DNA of 64,000 bases from Buchnera aphidicola (Sipha maydis) (GCF_024029855.1 NZ_CP097205.1:186001-250000), one strand, 5' to 3'; positions 40,687 to 50,512 are shown, counted from the stretch's first letter. Notes: generated by a model not told the origin, from the sequence alone. Made by a program: numbers and translations.

Positions 40687-41925
40687 ATGAATATATTAAA
40701 AAAAATTCCAGTCAAAAAAAAAAAACTTTTATCTTTAATAAAAAAATATAAAACACCATTATGGTTATATCATGCAAAAACTATTAAAAAACAAATATTT
40801 AAACTAAAAAAATTTAATATTATACGATTTGCTCAAAAAGCTTGTTCAAATATCCATATTTTAAAATTAATGAAAAAATACGGGACAAAAGTAGATGCTG
40901 TTTCATTAGGAGAAATCGAAAGAGCAATTAAAGCAGGATTTAAAAAAAATAGTAATGATATTATATATACATCTGATATCATAGATAACGAAACTTTAAG
41001 AAAAGTTATAGAATATAATATTCCAATTAATATTGGTTCAATAGATATGATTAAAAAAATTGGAAAAAAATCTAAAAATCACAAAATATGGATTAGAATT
41101 AATCCTGGTTTTGGACATGGACATAATAAAAAAACAAATACAGGGGGAAAAAATAGTAAACATGGAATTTGGAATACAAAATTAGCTCTAGATTTAATTA
41201 AAAAATATAAATTAAATTTAATTGGATTACATATGCATATTGGTTCTGGAGTTGATTATAGACATTTAAAAAAAGTTTGTAATGCAATGATTCAAGAAGC
41301 AGAAAAAATAAACTGTAAATTATCTTATATATCAGCAGGTGGAGGATTAACGATTCCTTATAAAACTTCAGATAAAGAAATTAATATCAATAATTATTAT
41401 GAAATATGGGAAAACGCCAGGAAAAGAATTTCAAAAAAATTAAACTGTAAAATGAAATTAGAAATTGAACCAGGTCGTTTTTTAGTAGCAGAATCTGGAT
41501 TTTTAATTTCTAAAATAGAGAGTATTAAAGAAGTTGACAAAAGAAAATTTATATTAGTCAATGTAGGTTTTAATGAATTAATCCGACCTACTTTATATGG
41601 TAGTTATCACTATATTTCTATTTTACCTAAAGACAACAGAAAAATAAATTATTTAGATACCTTTGAAGCAATTATTGGTGGTCCATTATGTGAATCAGGA
41701 GATATATTTACACAAAAAAAAGATAACAGTATATACACTATTAAAATACCTAAAGTAAAATACGGGGATTACATAATTTTTCATGATGTAGGCGCCTATG
41801 GATCGTCTATGTCATCAAATTATAATAGTCGTCCACTAATTCCAGAAATTTTAATAAAGAATAAAAAAATTATTCAAATTAGAAGACGTCAAACAATAGA
41901 AGAAATGCTATCATTAGAAATATAA
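40687..41925 (+). CDS. lysA: Diaminopimelate decarboxylase
   Basis: PLP enzyme for the last step of lysine synthesis, an essential amino acid supplied to the aphid. The 412 residues match E. coli (420). The PLP lysine is in RFAQKACSN (K51). Other motifs: LHMHIGSGVD, GGGLTIPY, EPGRFLVAESG, the catalytic Cys in GGPLCESGD, and GAYGSSMSSNYNSRP. It follows lysS closely and may be cotranscribed. In E. coli lysA lies next to lysR; no regulator is present here. Confidence 0.97.
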   Translation: MNILKKIPVKKKKLLSLIKKYKTPLWLYHAKTIKKQIFKLKKFNIIRFAQKACSNIHILKLMKKYGTKVDAVSLGEIERAIKAGFKKNSNDIIYTSDIIDNETLRKVIEYNIPINIGSIDMIKKIGKKSKNHKIWIRINPGFGHGHNKKTNTGGKNSKHGIWNTKLALDLIKKYKLNLIGLHMHIGSGVDYRHLKKVCNAMIQEAEKINCKLSYISAGGGLTIPYKTSDKEININNYYEIWENARKRISKKLNCKMKLEIEPGRFLVAESGFLISKIESIKEVDKRKFILVNVGFNELIRPTLYGSYHYISILPKDNRKINYLDTFEAIIGGPLCESGDIFTQKKDNSIYTIKIPKVKYGDYIIFHDVGAYGSSMSSNYNSRPLIPEILIKNKKIIQIRRRQTIEEMLSLEI

Positions 41926-42231
41926 ATCCTCTAAACTGTTGAAAAAAATATTTTAATAAAATAAAAATTCTTTACATAAAAAAATACTTTCTTTAAATAA
42001 TACATCTTTAATAAGATAAAAAGTATTTACATGTTAAATAAAGTAATTTTATTATAAATAAATAAAATTATACAAAAAATGAAATAAAATTATAAAAATA
42101 ATTTTTTTTGAATAATCAATTAAGATTCTTATATAAATTGATATTCAAAATACATGTATGAAATACGTCTTAATAATTTTTACAATTCATTTTAAAATAT
42201 AAAATATTAATTATTTTCCATTTAAAAAACA
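41926..42231. other. 306-base AT-rich gap between lysA and miaB
   Basis: No gene or recognisable remnant is seen. From my recollection of other Buchnera chromosomes, lgt and thyA can occupy this interval; no motif of either was found. Likely spacer after gene loss, plus the miaB promoter. Confidence 0.5.
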
Positions 42232-43557
42232 ATGAAAAAAATATATATTAAAACATGGGGATGCCAGATGAATGAATATGATTCATCTTTAATCTCTAAT
42301 ATATTAAAAAAAAAATTAAATTATAAAAGAACTAATGTATCAGAACAAGCTGATATTCTTATTTTAAACACCTGTTCCATTAGAGAAAAAGCTCAAGAAA
42401 AACTATTTCATCAACTAGGTCGTTGGAAAACGTTAAAAAAAAATAAAAAAGATCTAATTATTGCGGTAGGTGGATGCGTCGCTACACAAGAAAAAAAAAA
42501 AATCTATAAAAGAGCACCTCTAGTAAATATAATTTTTGGTCCAAAAACTATTCATCGTCTACCAAAGATGATTGAAGAATTAGAACTAAAAAAAAAAAAA
42601 ATTTGCAATGTTAATGCAAAAAAAATAAAAAAATATTCATATTATAAAAATAACATCACTCAAAAAATTAGTGCTTATATTTCTATTATGGAAGGATGTA
42701 ATAAATTTTGTTCATATTGTATTGTTCCACGTACTCGCGGAAGAGAAATTAATCGAACTCCACAAGATATTTTATTAGAAGCAAATTTTTTAGCAAAAAA
42801 CGGAACAAAAGAAATCACACTGTTGGGACAAAATGTCAACTCATATATAAGTAAATTTTCAAACGGAAGTATATGTAATTTTTCCCAATTAATAGAATTA
42901 ATTTCTAATATTCAAGATATTAAAAGAATAAAATTTTTAACTAGTAATCCAATGGAATTCACAGATGATCTAATTAAGATTTACAAAAATATTCCAAAAC
43001 TTTCTAACTCTTTACATTTACCAGTTCAAAGTGGATCTAATAAAATTTTAAAAAAAATGCGAAGAAAATATACTATTTCTGAATATAAAGAAATTATCAA
43101 GAAAATACGTAAATATCGTCCAAATATTTATATTACATCTGATTTTATTGTAGGATTTCCTGGAGAAACACATGAAGATTTTAAAAAAACATTAAAATTG
43201 ATTAAAGATATTAAATTTGATATGAGTTTTAGTTTTATATATTCTCCCAGACCGGGAACTCCAGCATATCGATTGCATGATGAAATTAATTTACAGGAAA
43301 AAAAAGAAAGATTATATCTTCTACAAAAAAAAATAAATAAAAATACTAAATTTTTTAGTCAAAAAATGATTGGTACTTATCAAAAAGTATTAGTAGAAAA
43401 ACAAATTTATGTCAATAAAATAAAAAAACTATGTGGAAAAACAACAAATAATAGATTAGTAATATTCGAAGGATCAAAAAAACTTATTGGAAAATGTTCC
43501 TACATAAAAATTTTGCAAGCAAACATGCAAACTTTACAAGGAAAATATGTCAAATAA
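42232..43557 (+). CDS. miaB: tRNA-2-methylthio-N6-isopentenyladenosine synthase MiaB
   Basis: Radical SAM methylthiotransferase acting on i6A37 of tRNAs. The 441 residues compare with 474 in E. coli, mainly a shorter tail. Cluster ligands: auxiliary Cys in KTWGCQMNEYDS, LNTCSIREKA and GGCVATQE; radical SAM CxxxCxxC in MEGCNKFCSYCIVPRTRGRE. A TRAM domain closes the protein. The substrate needs MiaA, not in this window. It heads a miaB-ybeY-corC-leuS-holA-tusA series; ybeZ, normally next, is missing. Confidence 0.96.
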   Translation: MKKIYIKTWGCQMNEYDSSLISNILKKKLNYKRTNVSEQADILILNTCSIREKAQEKLFHQLGRWKTLKKNKKDLIIAVGGCVATQEKKKIYKRAPLVNIIFGPKTIHRLPKMIEELELKKKKICNVNAKKIKKYSYYKNNITQKISAYISIMEGCNKFCSYCIVPRTRGREINRTPQDILLEANFLAKNGTKEITLLGQNVNSYISKFSNGSICNFSQLIELISNIQDIKRIKFLTSNPMEFTDDLIKIYKNIPKLSNSLHLPVQSGSNKILKKMRRKYTISEYKEIIKKIRKYRPNIYITSDFIVGFPGETHEDFKKTLKLIKDIKFDMSFSFIYSPRPGTPAYRLHDEINLQEKKERLYLLQKKINKNTKFFSQKMIGTYQKVLVEKQIYVNKIKKLCGKTTNNRLVIFEGSKKLIGKCSYIKILQANMQTLQGKYVK

Positions 43558-43593
43558 ATTAATAAAAAAAATTAATAAAAATTATGTTATAAA

Positions 43594-44046
43594 ATGTTAA
43601 AATTAAATATAAAATATTCCTGTACAAATAAAAAAAATATTCCAAATAAAAAATTGATAAAAAAATGGATTCAAAAAATATTAAACAAATCTATTAATTA
43701 CATTATCACAATAATCATTGTGAATGAAAAAAAAATATGCAATTTGAATTTTCTTTATAGAAATCAAAGAAAAAAAACGAACATTCTATCTTTTCCTATA
43801 ATAAATATCAATACAGAAAATAAAAAATTAATATTAGGAGATTTAGTAATCTGTAAAAATATTCTTGAACAAGAATCTAAAAAATATAAATTTAAAATAA
43901 CAGAATATTGGGCTCGTATCATTATTCATGGAATTCTTCACTTAATTGGTTACACACATGATACTACTAATAACAGAAAAAATATGGAAAAAAAAGAAAT
44001 AAAAACAATGCTGTCTTTTGGATTTAAAAACCCATATTTTATTTGA
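43594..44046 (+). CDS. ybeY: Endoribonuclease YbeY
   Basis: Zinc-dependent RNase acting in 16S rRNA 3' end maturation and ribosome quality control. The 150 residues match E. coli (155). The zinc motif is HGILHLIGYTH, keeping the three His ligands; the Asp that usually precedes the last His is Thr here. The TNILSFP motif (normally TDVLSFP) is also present. It lies 36 bases after miaB. Confidence 0.93.
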   Translation: MLKLNIKYSCTNKKNIPNKKLIKKWIQKILNKSINYIITIIIVNEKKICNLNFLYRNQRKKTNILSFPIININTENKKLILGDLVICKNILEQESKKYKFKITEYWARIIIHGILHLIGYTHDTTNNRKNMEKKEIKTMLSFGFKNPYFI

Positions 44047-44111
44047 TAAATAATATATCAAATATCTCTAAAAGAGATAAAAAAATTAAAAAAATTTCAA
44101 TTTCATAATAC

Positions 44112-44744
44112 ATGAGAACATACAATATGTCTAAAAATAATAAAAAAGGTTTTTTTTCTTTATTGCTCAGTCAAATACTGTATAACGAACCACAAGACCA
44201 AAACGAACTATTAAATTTAATTCAAGAAGCAAAAAATAATAAATTAATTCGTGATAACACATATCATATGTGTAAAAATATAATTCACATAGAAAAAAAA
44301 ATAGTTAAAAATATAATGATTCCTCGTGTAAAAATGACTTCTTTAAAAATTAAAGATAATTTAAAAACATGCTTAAAAGTAGCTAAAAAATCTTTATATT
44401 CAAGATTCCCTGTTTTTAACCAAAATAATTCTTATTTAAAAGGTTTTTTAATATCTAAAGACTTATTTAAATTTGTTGATAATTTAAAAAAAAAATTTAT
44501 CTTAAAAAAAATTCTTAAATCACCAATCATTGTTCCTGAAAGCCAAAAACTAGATAAAACATTACAAGAATTTTATTCTAAAAAAATTTATATTGCTGTT
44601 GTAGTTGACGAATTTGGAATGATTACAGGATTAATTACACTCAAAGACATTCTAAGAAAAATTTTTAAAAATATAAATAACACTAAAATCATCAAAAAAA
44701 AACATCTAAAAAATAAAAATCAAGATAATATAGATGAAAACTAA
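44112..44744 (+). CDS. corC: CorC/YbeX family CBS protein, C-terminal domain missing
   Basis: CBS-pair protein linked to Mg/Co handling and, in recent work, ribosome metabolism. The 210 residues compare with 292 in E. coli. The N-terminal signature NKKGFFSLLLSQ is intact (an internal ATG at 44127 aligns better with the E. coli start). The two CBS motifs follow: NIMIPRVKM...SRFPVF and IYIAVVVDEFGMITGLITLKDIL. The protein ends right after the second CBS, so the C-terminal CorC/HlyC domain is absent. The stop overlaps the leuS start by 11 bases; lnt, usually next, is gone. Confidence 0.9.
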   Translation: MRTYNMSKNNKKGFFSLLLSQILYNEPQDQNELLNLIQEAKNNKLIRDNTYHMCKNIIHIEKKIVKNIMIPRVKMTSLKIKDNLKTCLKVAKKSLYSRFPVFNQNNSYLKGFLISKDLFKFVDNLKKKFILKKILKSPIIVPESQKLDKTLQEFYSKKIYIAVVVDEFGMITGLITLKDILRKIFKNINNTKIIKKKHLKNKNQDNIDEN

Positions 44745-47265
44745 AAAAATGAAAAAAAATTATAATCCACATAAAATTGAAAAAAAAATACAAACAAAAT
44801 GGATAAAAAAAAAAAAATTTCAAGTGTTTGAAAATAATAAAAAAAAAAAATATTACTGTGTACCAATGTTACCTTACCCATCTGGAAATTTACATATGGG
44901 ACATGTAAGGAATTATACTATTAGTGATGTAATATCTAGATACCATAGTATGTTGGGAAAAAATGTTTTACAACCAATAGGATGGGATTCTTTTGGATTA
45001 CCAGCAGAAGAGGCAGCAATAAAAAATAAAAAAAATCCAAAAGAATGGACACGAAAAAACATTAAATATATGAAAAAACAACTCAAATCTTTAGGTTTTA
45101 GTTATGATTGGAATAGAGAAATTTCTACATGTGATCCAAATTATTATAAATGGGAACAATGGTTTTTTATTAAATTATATAAAAAAAAATTGGTATATAA
45201 AAAAACTTCTTTAGTCAAATGGTGTACATACGATAAAACAGTATTAGCTAATGAACAAGTTATTAAAGGAAAATGTTGGAGATGTGATACAAAGGTTATA
45301 TTAAAAAAAATTCCTCAATGGTTTTTAAAAATTAGAAATTATGCAGAAGAATTATATCAAGGAATAAAAACATTAAAAGGATGGCCAGAAAAAGTTAAAA
45401 ATATGCAAAAAAATTGGATTGGACGATCAAAAGGAATAGAAATAAATTTAAAAATAAAAAACTCTAAAAAAAATATAAAAGTATATACAAAAAAAATACA
45501 TAGTATATTAGATGCAGAGTATATTGCTGTTTCTGTAAATAATAAAATTTTAAAAAAATTGATAAAAAATGATAAAAATATAAGAAATTTTATAAAAAAA
45601 CAACAAAAAAATTTAATCTCAACGGAAAATTTCAAAAATATTCAAAATATTGGAATGAATACGAATATTTTTGCCATTCATCCTTTTAATCAAAAAAAAC
45701 TACCTATTTGGATTGCAAATTTTGTTTCCATAAAATATGGAAATAACATTATTATTGCTTCTCCTAAACATAGTATATCTGAATTAAATTTTTGTAAAAA
45801 AAATAATATTCTTAATTTTAAGGAAAAATACAAAAAAAATTTTATAAAAAAAAATATAAATAAAACAAAAAGTTTAGTACAAAAAATATTACAGAAAATT
45901 AAAAAAAAAAAAATCGGTATAGAAACTAAAAAATACAAAATACAAGATTGGAATATTTCTCGACAAAGATATTGGGGTACTCCAATACCAATCGCTGTAA
46001 ATAAAAAAGGTCAAGAAGCTGTTATTTCTAAAAATAAATTACCTGTAATTTTTCCTGAATTACTAGATTTTCAAAATAAAAAAAAGATGAAAAAATGGAG
46101 AAAAATTACTATTAATGGTAAAAAATTTATTCGAGAAAAAGATACTTTTGATACATTCTTCGAATCTTCATGGTATTATGCGAGATATACATGTCCAAAA
46201 TTTAAAGATTCTATGATTGATCCTATTTCTTCAAAATATTGGTTACCTATTGATCAATATATAGGAGGCATTGAACATGCTACTATGCACTTAATATATT
46301 TTAGATTTTTTCATAAACTATTAAGAGATTTTAAATTAGTAAAAACCAATGAACCAGCAAAAAATTTATTATGCCAAGGAATGGTTTTATCACATGCATA
46401 TTATTTTAAAAAAAATAAAAAACGTATCTGGATTAATAAAAAAGACGTTCAATTAAAAAAAAATAAAAAAGGTAAAATTATTGCACAATCATCATTAACA
46501 AATCAAAAAATCATTTCTGCAGGAATGATCAAAATGTCAAAATCAAAAAACAATGGCATTGATCCAAACGAAATGATTAAAAAATATGGAGCAGACTCAG
46601 TTAGACTATTCATTATGTTTTCTGCTCCTGTAGAATCTGATTTATATTGGAACGAACAAGGTTTACGAGGCATGTATAGATTTCTCAATAAACTTTGGAA
46701 TTTTTGTTATTCTTATATCTCTCAATATAAAAAAAATAATAAAAAAAATTCTCTTACAAAATATAATGCAAAAAATGAAATTTTATTAAAATTAAATAAA
46801 ACAATATATCAAGTTTCACAAGACATTGAAATAAAAAAATCTTTTAATACAGCTATTGCAAAAATTATGAAATTTTTTAAATATTTTAAAAAAAATGTAT
46901 GTAAAATCGATAAAAATAATTTTTTAATAATAAAAACACTCATTACGATAATTAAATTACTAAGTCCATTTACTCCCCATTATAGTTATAAAATTTTATC
47001 AAAATTAAAAAAAATTAAATATTTTAAGATAAATAAATGGCCTAAAATGAATAAGAAATTAATTTTAAATAAAACCTGTAAGATAATTATTCAAATTAAC
47101 GGAAAATTCTGTTGTGTTTTGATAACAAAAAAAAATTTATCTAAAAAAGAAATTTTTTCTCAAATTATAAAAAAAAAAGAAATTACTAAAAAAATTCATA
47201 ACAAAAAAATTATAAAAAAATTTTTTATTCCCAAAAAAATTTTAAACTTAATTACTGAAGTCTAA
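44734..47265 (+). CDS. leuS: Leucyl-tRNA synthetase with eroded editing site
   Basis: Charges tRNA-Leu. The 843 residues compare with 860 in E. coli; the ATG at 44749 aligns exactly with the E. coli start and is a good alternative. The synthetic site is intact: MLPYPSGNLHMGHVRNY (HIGH) and KMSKSKNNGIDP. The CP1 editing domain (about 230-420) is present but its active site is not: the family TTRPDTFMG reads TKKIHSILD (252-260), and GTGAVMAVPGHDQRD reads GNNIIIASPKHSISE (336-350), losing the universal Asp. The enzyme probably charges leucine but cannot clear mischarged tRNA. It follows corC and precedes holA; lptE is missing. Confidence 0.96.
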   Translation: MKTKKMKKNYNPHKIEKKIQTKWIKKKKFQVFENNKKKKYYCVPMLPYPSGNLHMGHVRNYTISDVISRYHSMLGKNVLQPIGWDSFGLPAEEAAIKNKKNPKEWTRKNIKYMKKQLKSLGFSYDWNREISTCDPNYYKWEQWFFIKLYKKKLVYKKTSLVKWCTYDKTVLANEQVIKGKCWRCDTKVILKKIPQWFLKIRNYAEELYQGIKTLKGWPEKVKNMQKNWIGRSKGIEINLKIKNSKKNIKVYTKKIHSILDAEYIAVSVNNKILKKLIKNDKNIRNFIKKQQKNLISTENFKNIQNIGMNTNIFAIHPFNQKKLPIWIANFVSIKYGNNIIIASPKHSISELNFCKKNNILNFKEKYKKNFIKKNINKTKSLVQKILQKIKKKKIGIETKKYKIQDWNISRQRYWGTPIPIAVNKKGQEAVISKNKLPVIFPELLDFQNKKKMKKWRKITINGKKFIREKDTFDTFFESSWYYARYTCPKFKDSMIDPISSKYWLPIDQYIGGIEHATMHLIYFRFFHKLLRDFKLVKTNEPAKNLLCQGMVLSHAYYFKKNKKRIWINKKDVQLKKNKKGKIIAQSSLTNQKIISAGMIKMSKSKNNGIDPNEMIKKYGADSVRLFIMFSAPVESDLYWNEQGLRGMYRFLNKLWNFCYSYISQYKKNNKKNSLTKYNAKNEILLKLNKTIYQVSQDIEIKKSFNTAIAKIMKFFKYFKKNVCKIDKNNFLIIKTLITIIKLLSPFTPHYSYKILSKLKKIKYFKINKWPKMNKKLILNKTCKIIIQINGKFCCVLITKKNLSKKEIFSQIIKKKEITKKIHNKKIIKKFFIPKKILNLITEV

Positions 47266-47275
47266 TAAATAAAAA

Positions 47276-48265
47276 ATGAATTATTTTAATCTAAAAAAGA
47301 TAGTTATGGATCTTAAAAAAAAAACTAGATCATGTTACATGATATATGGAACAGAAAATATTCTCATAGAAAAATTTCAAGAAATAATATTACAACAATT
47401 ACAAATAAAAGGAACAAAAAACTATAAAAAAATTGATATTAATAACAAAAAATTGTGGAATAATTTTTTTTATGAAATTCGTAAAAAAGATTTTTTCTTT
47501 CAAAAAAAAATTATTATTTTACAAATAAATTTAAATAATATTGAAAAAAAAATTCTCAAAAAAATACAAGAAAATAAAAAATATTTTAAAAAACATACTA
47601 TAATAATAATTTTCAATAAATTAAACTATAAAAAAATTTTAAACATTAAATTTAAAAAAAACTTTACCAGTGATCAAATCTTAATTTCTTGTTTTCCATT
47701 AAAAAAAAAACATTACTTTGATTGGATAAAAAATTATTCTTTAGACAATAAAATAAATTATGAAGCACAAAAATATTTATATAAAAAATTTAAAACAGAT
47801 CTTTTATATTTAAACAAAAATTTAGATCTTTTATTATTAACTTTTCCTAATAAAAAAATTACAATAAAAAAAATAAAAAAAACAATTTTTCAAAAAAATA
47901 AAAAAAATATTTTTCAATGGATCAATTATTTACTACTAGGAAAAAAAAAAAAATCTATTTTATCTTTATATTCTTTATATAAAAAAAACGTTTCTCCTTT
48001 ATCTTTGATTCGTTATTTAGAAACACAAATCAATATTTTAATTTTATTAAAAAAAGAAAAAAAAAATAATAAAAAAAATTTTTTATATAAACAAAAAGTT
48101 TGGCAATTCAATCACAAAAATTATATTCAAGCAAGTGAAAAAAACAGTTATAAAAATTTTTTAAAAATAATTAAATATTTAATTTGGGTTGAAATATCTA
48201 TAAAAAAAATAAAAAAAGAAAATATTTGGATAGTTTTAAAAAAAATCGCAATAATGTTCAACTAA
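47276..48265 (+). CDS. holA: DNA polymerase III delta subunit
   Basis: Clamp-loader subunit that opens the beta clamp. The 329 residues match E. coli (343). Conservation is weak, as expected for the family, but the N-terminal SCYMIYGTENILIEKFQEII matches the pattern of HolA, and it follows leuS as in E. coli. The protein is extremely lysine-rich. The next E. coli gene, nadD, is absent. The assignment relies on both similarity and position. Confidence 0.87.
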   Translation: MNYFNLKKIVMDLKKKTRSCYMIYGTENILIEKFQEIILQQLQIKGTKNYKKIDINNKKLWNNFFYEIRKKDFFFQKKIIILQINLNNIEKKILKKIQENKKYFKKHTIIIIFNKLNYKKILNIKFKKNFTSDQILISCFPLKKKHYFDWIKNYSLDNKINYEAQKYLYKKFKTDLLYLNKNLDLLLLTFPNKKITIKKIKKTIFQKNKKNIFQWINYLLLGKKKKSILSLYSLYKKNVSPLSLIRYLETQINILILLKKEKKNNKKNFLYKQKVWQFNHKNYIQASEKNSYKNFLKIIKYLIWVEISIKKIKKENIWIVLKKIAIMFN

Positions 48266-48322
48266 AATAAAAAATTTTTTAACTAAACACTCAAAGATTT
48301 TTATACAACATAAAATTAAAAT

Positions 48323-48565
48323 ATGAAAATAAATAAAAAAATAATAAATTTAAAAGGTTTAAGATGTCCAGATACGATGCTTTTTTTAAGAAAAAAATTA
48401 CGATCAATAAAAATCGGAGAATTAATTTTAATAATCTCCGATGATATAACAATGAAAAGAGAAATTCATCTTTTATGTAATTTTTCTAACTATATTTTAA
48501 TAAATTCAAATACCATGAAAATTCCATATTTATATTATTTAAAAAAAATATTAAAATTAAAGTAA
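48323..48565 (+). CDS. tusA: Sulfur carrier protein TusA
   Basis: Accepts sulfur from IscS and passes it along the relay for 2-thiouridine in tRNA. The 80 residues match E. coli (81). The N-terminal LKGLRCPDTMLFLRKKLR holds the active Cys, but the usual CPxP motif reads CPDT. The last 9 bases overlap the end of asd, convergent. TusE, the distal carrier of the relay, is also in this window at 63293. Confidence 0.9.
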   Translation: MKINKKIINLKGLRCPDTMLFLRKKLRSIKIGELILIISDDITMKREIHLLCNFSNYILINSNTMKIPYLYYLKKILKLK

Positions 48566-49672
48566 AAATCTTAAAACTCGTCTTAATGGTTCAGCTGCTC
48601 CCCATAATAATTGATCTCCAATTGAAAAAGCAGATAAATATTTATCTCCTATACTTGACTTTCTTAATCTACCTATAGGAATCTTTAAAGTTCCAGATAC
48701 AGATAAAGGAGTTAATCTATGAAGACTTTCATATTTTTCATTTGGAACAACAGAAACCCATTCGTTATCATGAGATATGACTTCCTCGATTGATTTTAAA
48801 TCAATATTTTTTTTTAACTTAATTAAAAATGATTGACTATGACATCTTAAAGATCCAACTCTTACACATGTTCCATCAATTTTAATTTCTTGAGATTTTT
48901 TTCTAGAAAGAATTTTATTAGTTTCTTTCTCCATTTTCCACTCTTCTCGACTTTGTCCATTTTGCATTTTTGAATCAATCCATGGAATTAAATTTAAAAT
49001 AAGAGGGGCAAGCGAACTTCTTTGTGGAAAATTTTTATTTTTAGTTATTTTTGTTATTTTTTTTTCAATTTTTAATATTGAAGTAGATAAATTTAAATTT
49101 TTAGATAAATATTTATTTAAAAAAGAAATTTGTTTCAATAAATCCATTATATAACCTGAACCACCTCCAGAAGCAGCTTGATACGTCGAAAAAGAAATCC
49201 ATTCAATCAAATCATTTCTGAAAAGACCTCCTAAAGCTAACATCATTAAACTAACAGTACAATTACCTCCAATAAACGTTTTAACTCCATTTTCAAGTGA
49301 TTTTTTAATATTTTTATAATTTATTGGATCTAAAACAATTAAAGAACTTTTTTTCATTCTTAAATCTGATGCTGCATCTATCCAATATCCCATCCATCCT
49401 GAAGATCGTAATAAAGAATAAATTTTATTAGTATAAAAACTTCCTTGACATGTAATAATAATATCTAATTCCCTTAATTCATCTAAATTATATGCATCTT
49501 TTAAAAAACCTTTTGAAATTTCTTTATTTAGAGAAGGGTTTTTTACACCAACTTGAGAAGTAGAAAAGAAAATAAAATTAAATTTGTCAAAATCATTTTC
49601 TTCTAACATTCGTTTTAATAAAACAGATCCAACCATTCCTCTCCAACCAATAAAACCAACAGTTTTTTTCAT
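48557..49672 (-). CDS. asd: Aspartate-semialdehyde dehydrogenase
   Basis: Reduces aspartyl phosphate to the semialdehyde shared by lysine, threonine and methionine synthesis. The 371 residues match E. coli (367). NADP-binding GFIGWRGMVGSVLLKRM is N-terminal; the catalytic Cys is in GGNCTVSLMM; YQAASGGGSG and the substrate region RVGSLRCHSQ follow. It is convergent with tusA and divergent from yhgN; asd and yhgN are also neighbours in E. coli. Confidence 0.97.
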   Translation of the reverse strand: MKKTVGFIGWRGMVGSVLLKRMLEENDFDKFNFIFFSTSQVGVKNPSLNKEISKGFLKDAYNLDELRELDIIITCQGSFYTNKIYSLLRSSGWMGYWIDAASDLRMKKSSLIVLDPINYKNIKKSLENGVKTFIGGNCTVSLMMLALGGLFRNDLIEWISFSTYQAASGGGSGYIMDLLKQISFLNKYLSKNLNLSTSILKIEKKITKITKNKNFPQRSSLAPLILNLIPWIDSKMQNGQSREEWKMEKETNKILSRKKSQEIKIDGTCVRVGSLRCHSQSFLIKLKKNIDLKSIEEVISHDNEWVSVVPNEKYESLHRLTPLSVSGTLKIPIGRLRKSSIGDKYLSAFSIGDQLLWGAAEPLRRVLRFLL

Positions 49673-49918
49673 AATATTAAATATGATTTTATATTTTTAA
49701 AATATTTTAAAAAAAATAATAATCATCCTCTTTTAAAAGATATTAATGCTAAAAATTAAAAATTAATATATATACAAATTAAAAATTTATATAAAAAAAA
49801 ATTTTATATTCTATAAATTCTTAAGCAAATAAAATTATAATTGATAACATTAATAATATATAATTAAAAATATCAATAATTTCATTTATTAAATTTTTTT
49901 TAAAAAATAGGAAAATTC

Positions 49919-50512
49919 ATGAAAAAAATAATTTCTACTACAACGTTACTCATTTTAATTATGGATCCATTAGGAAACCTTCCTATATTTATCGCTATTC
50001 TAAAGAATATTAATTCGAAAAGAAGACGTTTAATATTAATTAGAGAAATGCTTGTAGCACTTTTTATTATGGTAATTTTTTTATTTTCTGGAGAAAATAT
50101 TCTTAAATTGCTAAATTTAAAAACAGAAACAGTTTCTATTGCAGGTGGAATTATCTTATTCTTTATTGCTATAAAAATGATTTTTCCTGATAAAAAAAAA
50201 AACAATAACCCCAAATTACCACAAGAAGAACCATTTCTTGTCCCATTAGCAATACCTTTAGTAGCAGGACCTTCTGTTTTAGCAACTTTAATGTTATTAT
50301 CTCATCAAAATCCTCAAACAATCAACTCATTATTTTTATCATTATTAATTTCTTGGATCGTTACTTTAATTATATTATTAATGTCTGAAATATTTTTAAA
50401 TTTCTTTGGAGAAAAATTTATTAATGTTTTGGAAAAATTAATGGGATTAATTTTAATTATGATGTCAACACAAATGTGTTTAGATGGTATGAAAATATGG
50501 TTAAAAAACTAA
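49919..50512 (+). CDS. yhgN: MarC family inner membrane protein YhgN
   Basis: Membrane protein of unknown transport role in the MarC/NAAT family. The 197 residues equal E. coli YhgN. Six hydrophobic segments are visible, with the conserved IMDPLGNLPIFIAIL at the N-terminus and PLAIPLVAGPSVLATLMLLS at mid-protein. A TAGGA site precedes the ATG. It is well conserved for a membrane protein in so reduced a genome, which suggests a needed exchange function with the host; that is inference. Confidence 0.9.
   Translation: MKKIISTTTLLILIMDPLGNLPIFIAILKNINSKRRRLILIREMLVALFIMVIFLFSGENILKLLNLKTETVSIAGGIILFFIAIKMIFPDKKKNNNPKLPQEEPFLVPLAIPLVAGPSVLATLMLLSHQNPQTINSLFLSLLISWIVTLIILLMSEIFLNFFGEKFINVLEKLMGLILIMMSTQMCLDGMKIWLKN

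Noticed and set aside
41926..42231. Remnants of lgt and thyA between lysA and miaB
   Set aside because: No catalytic motif of either family could be found in any frame.
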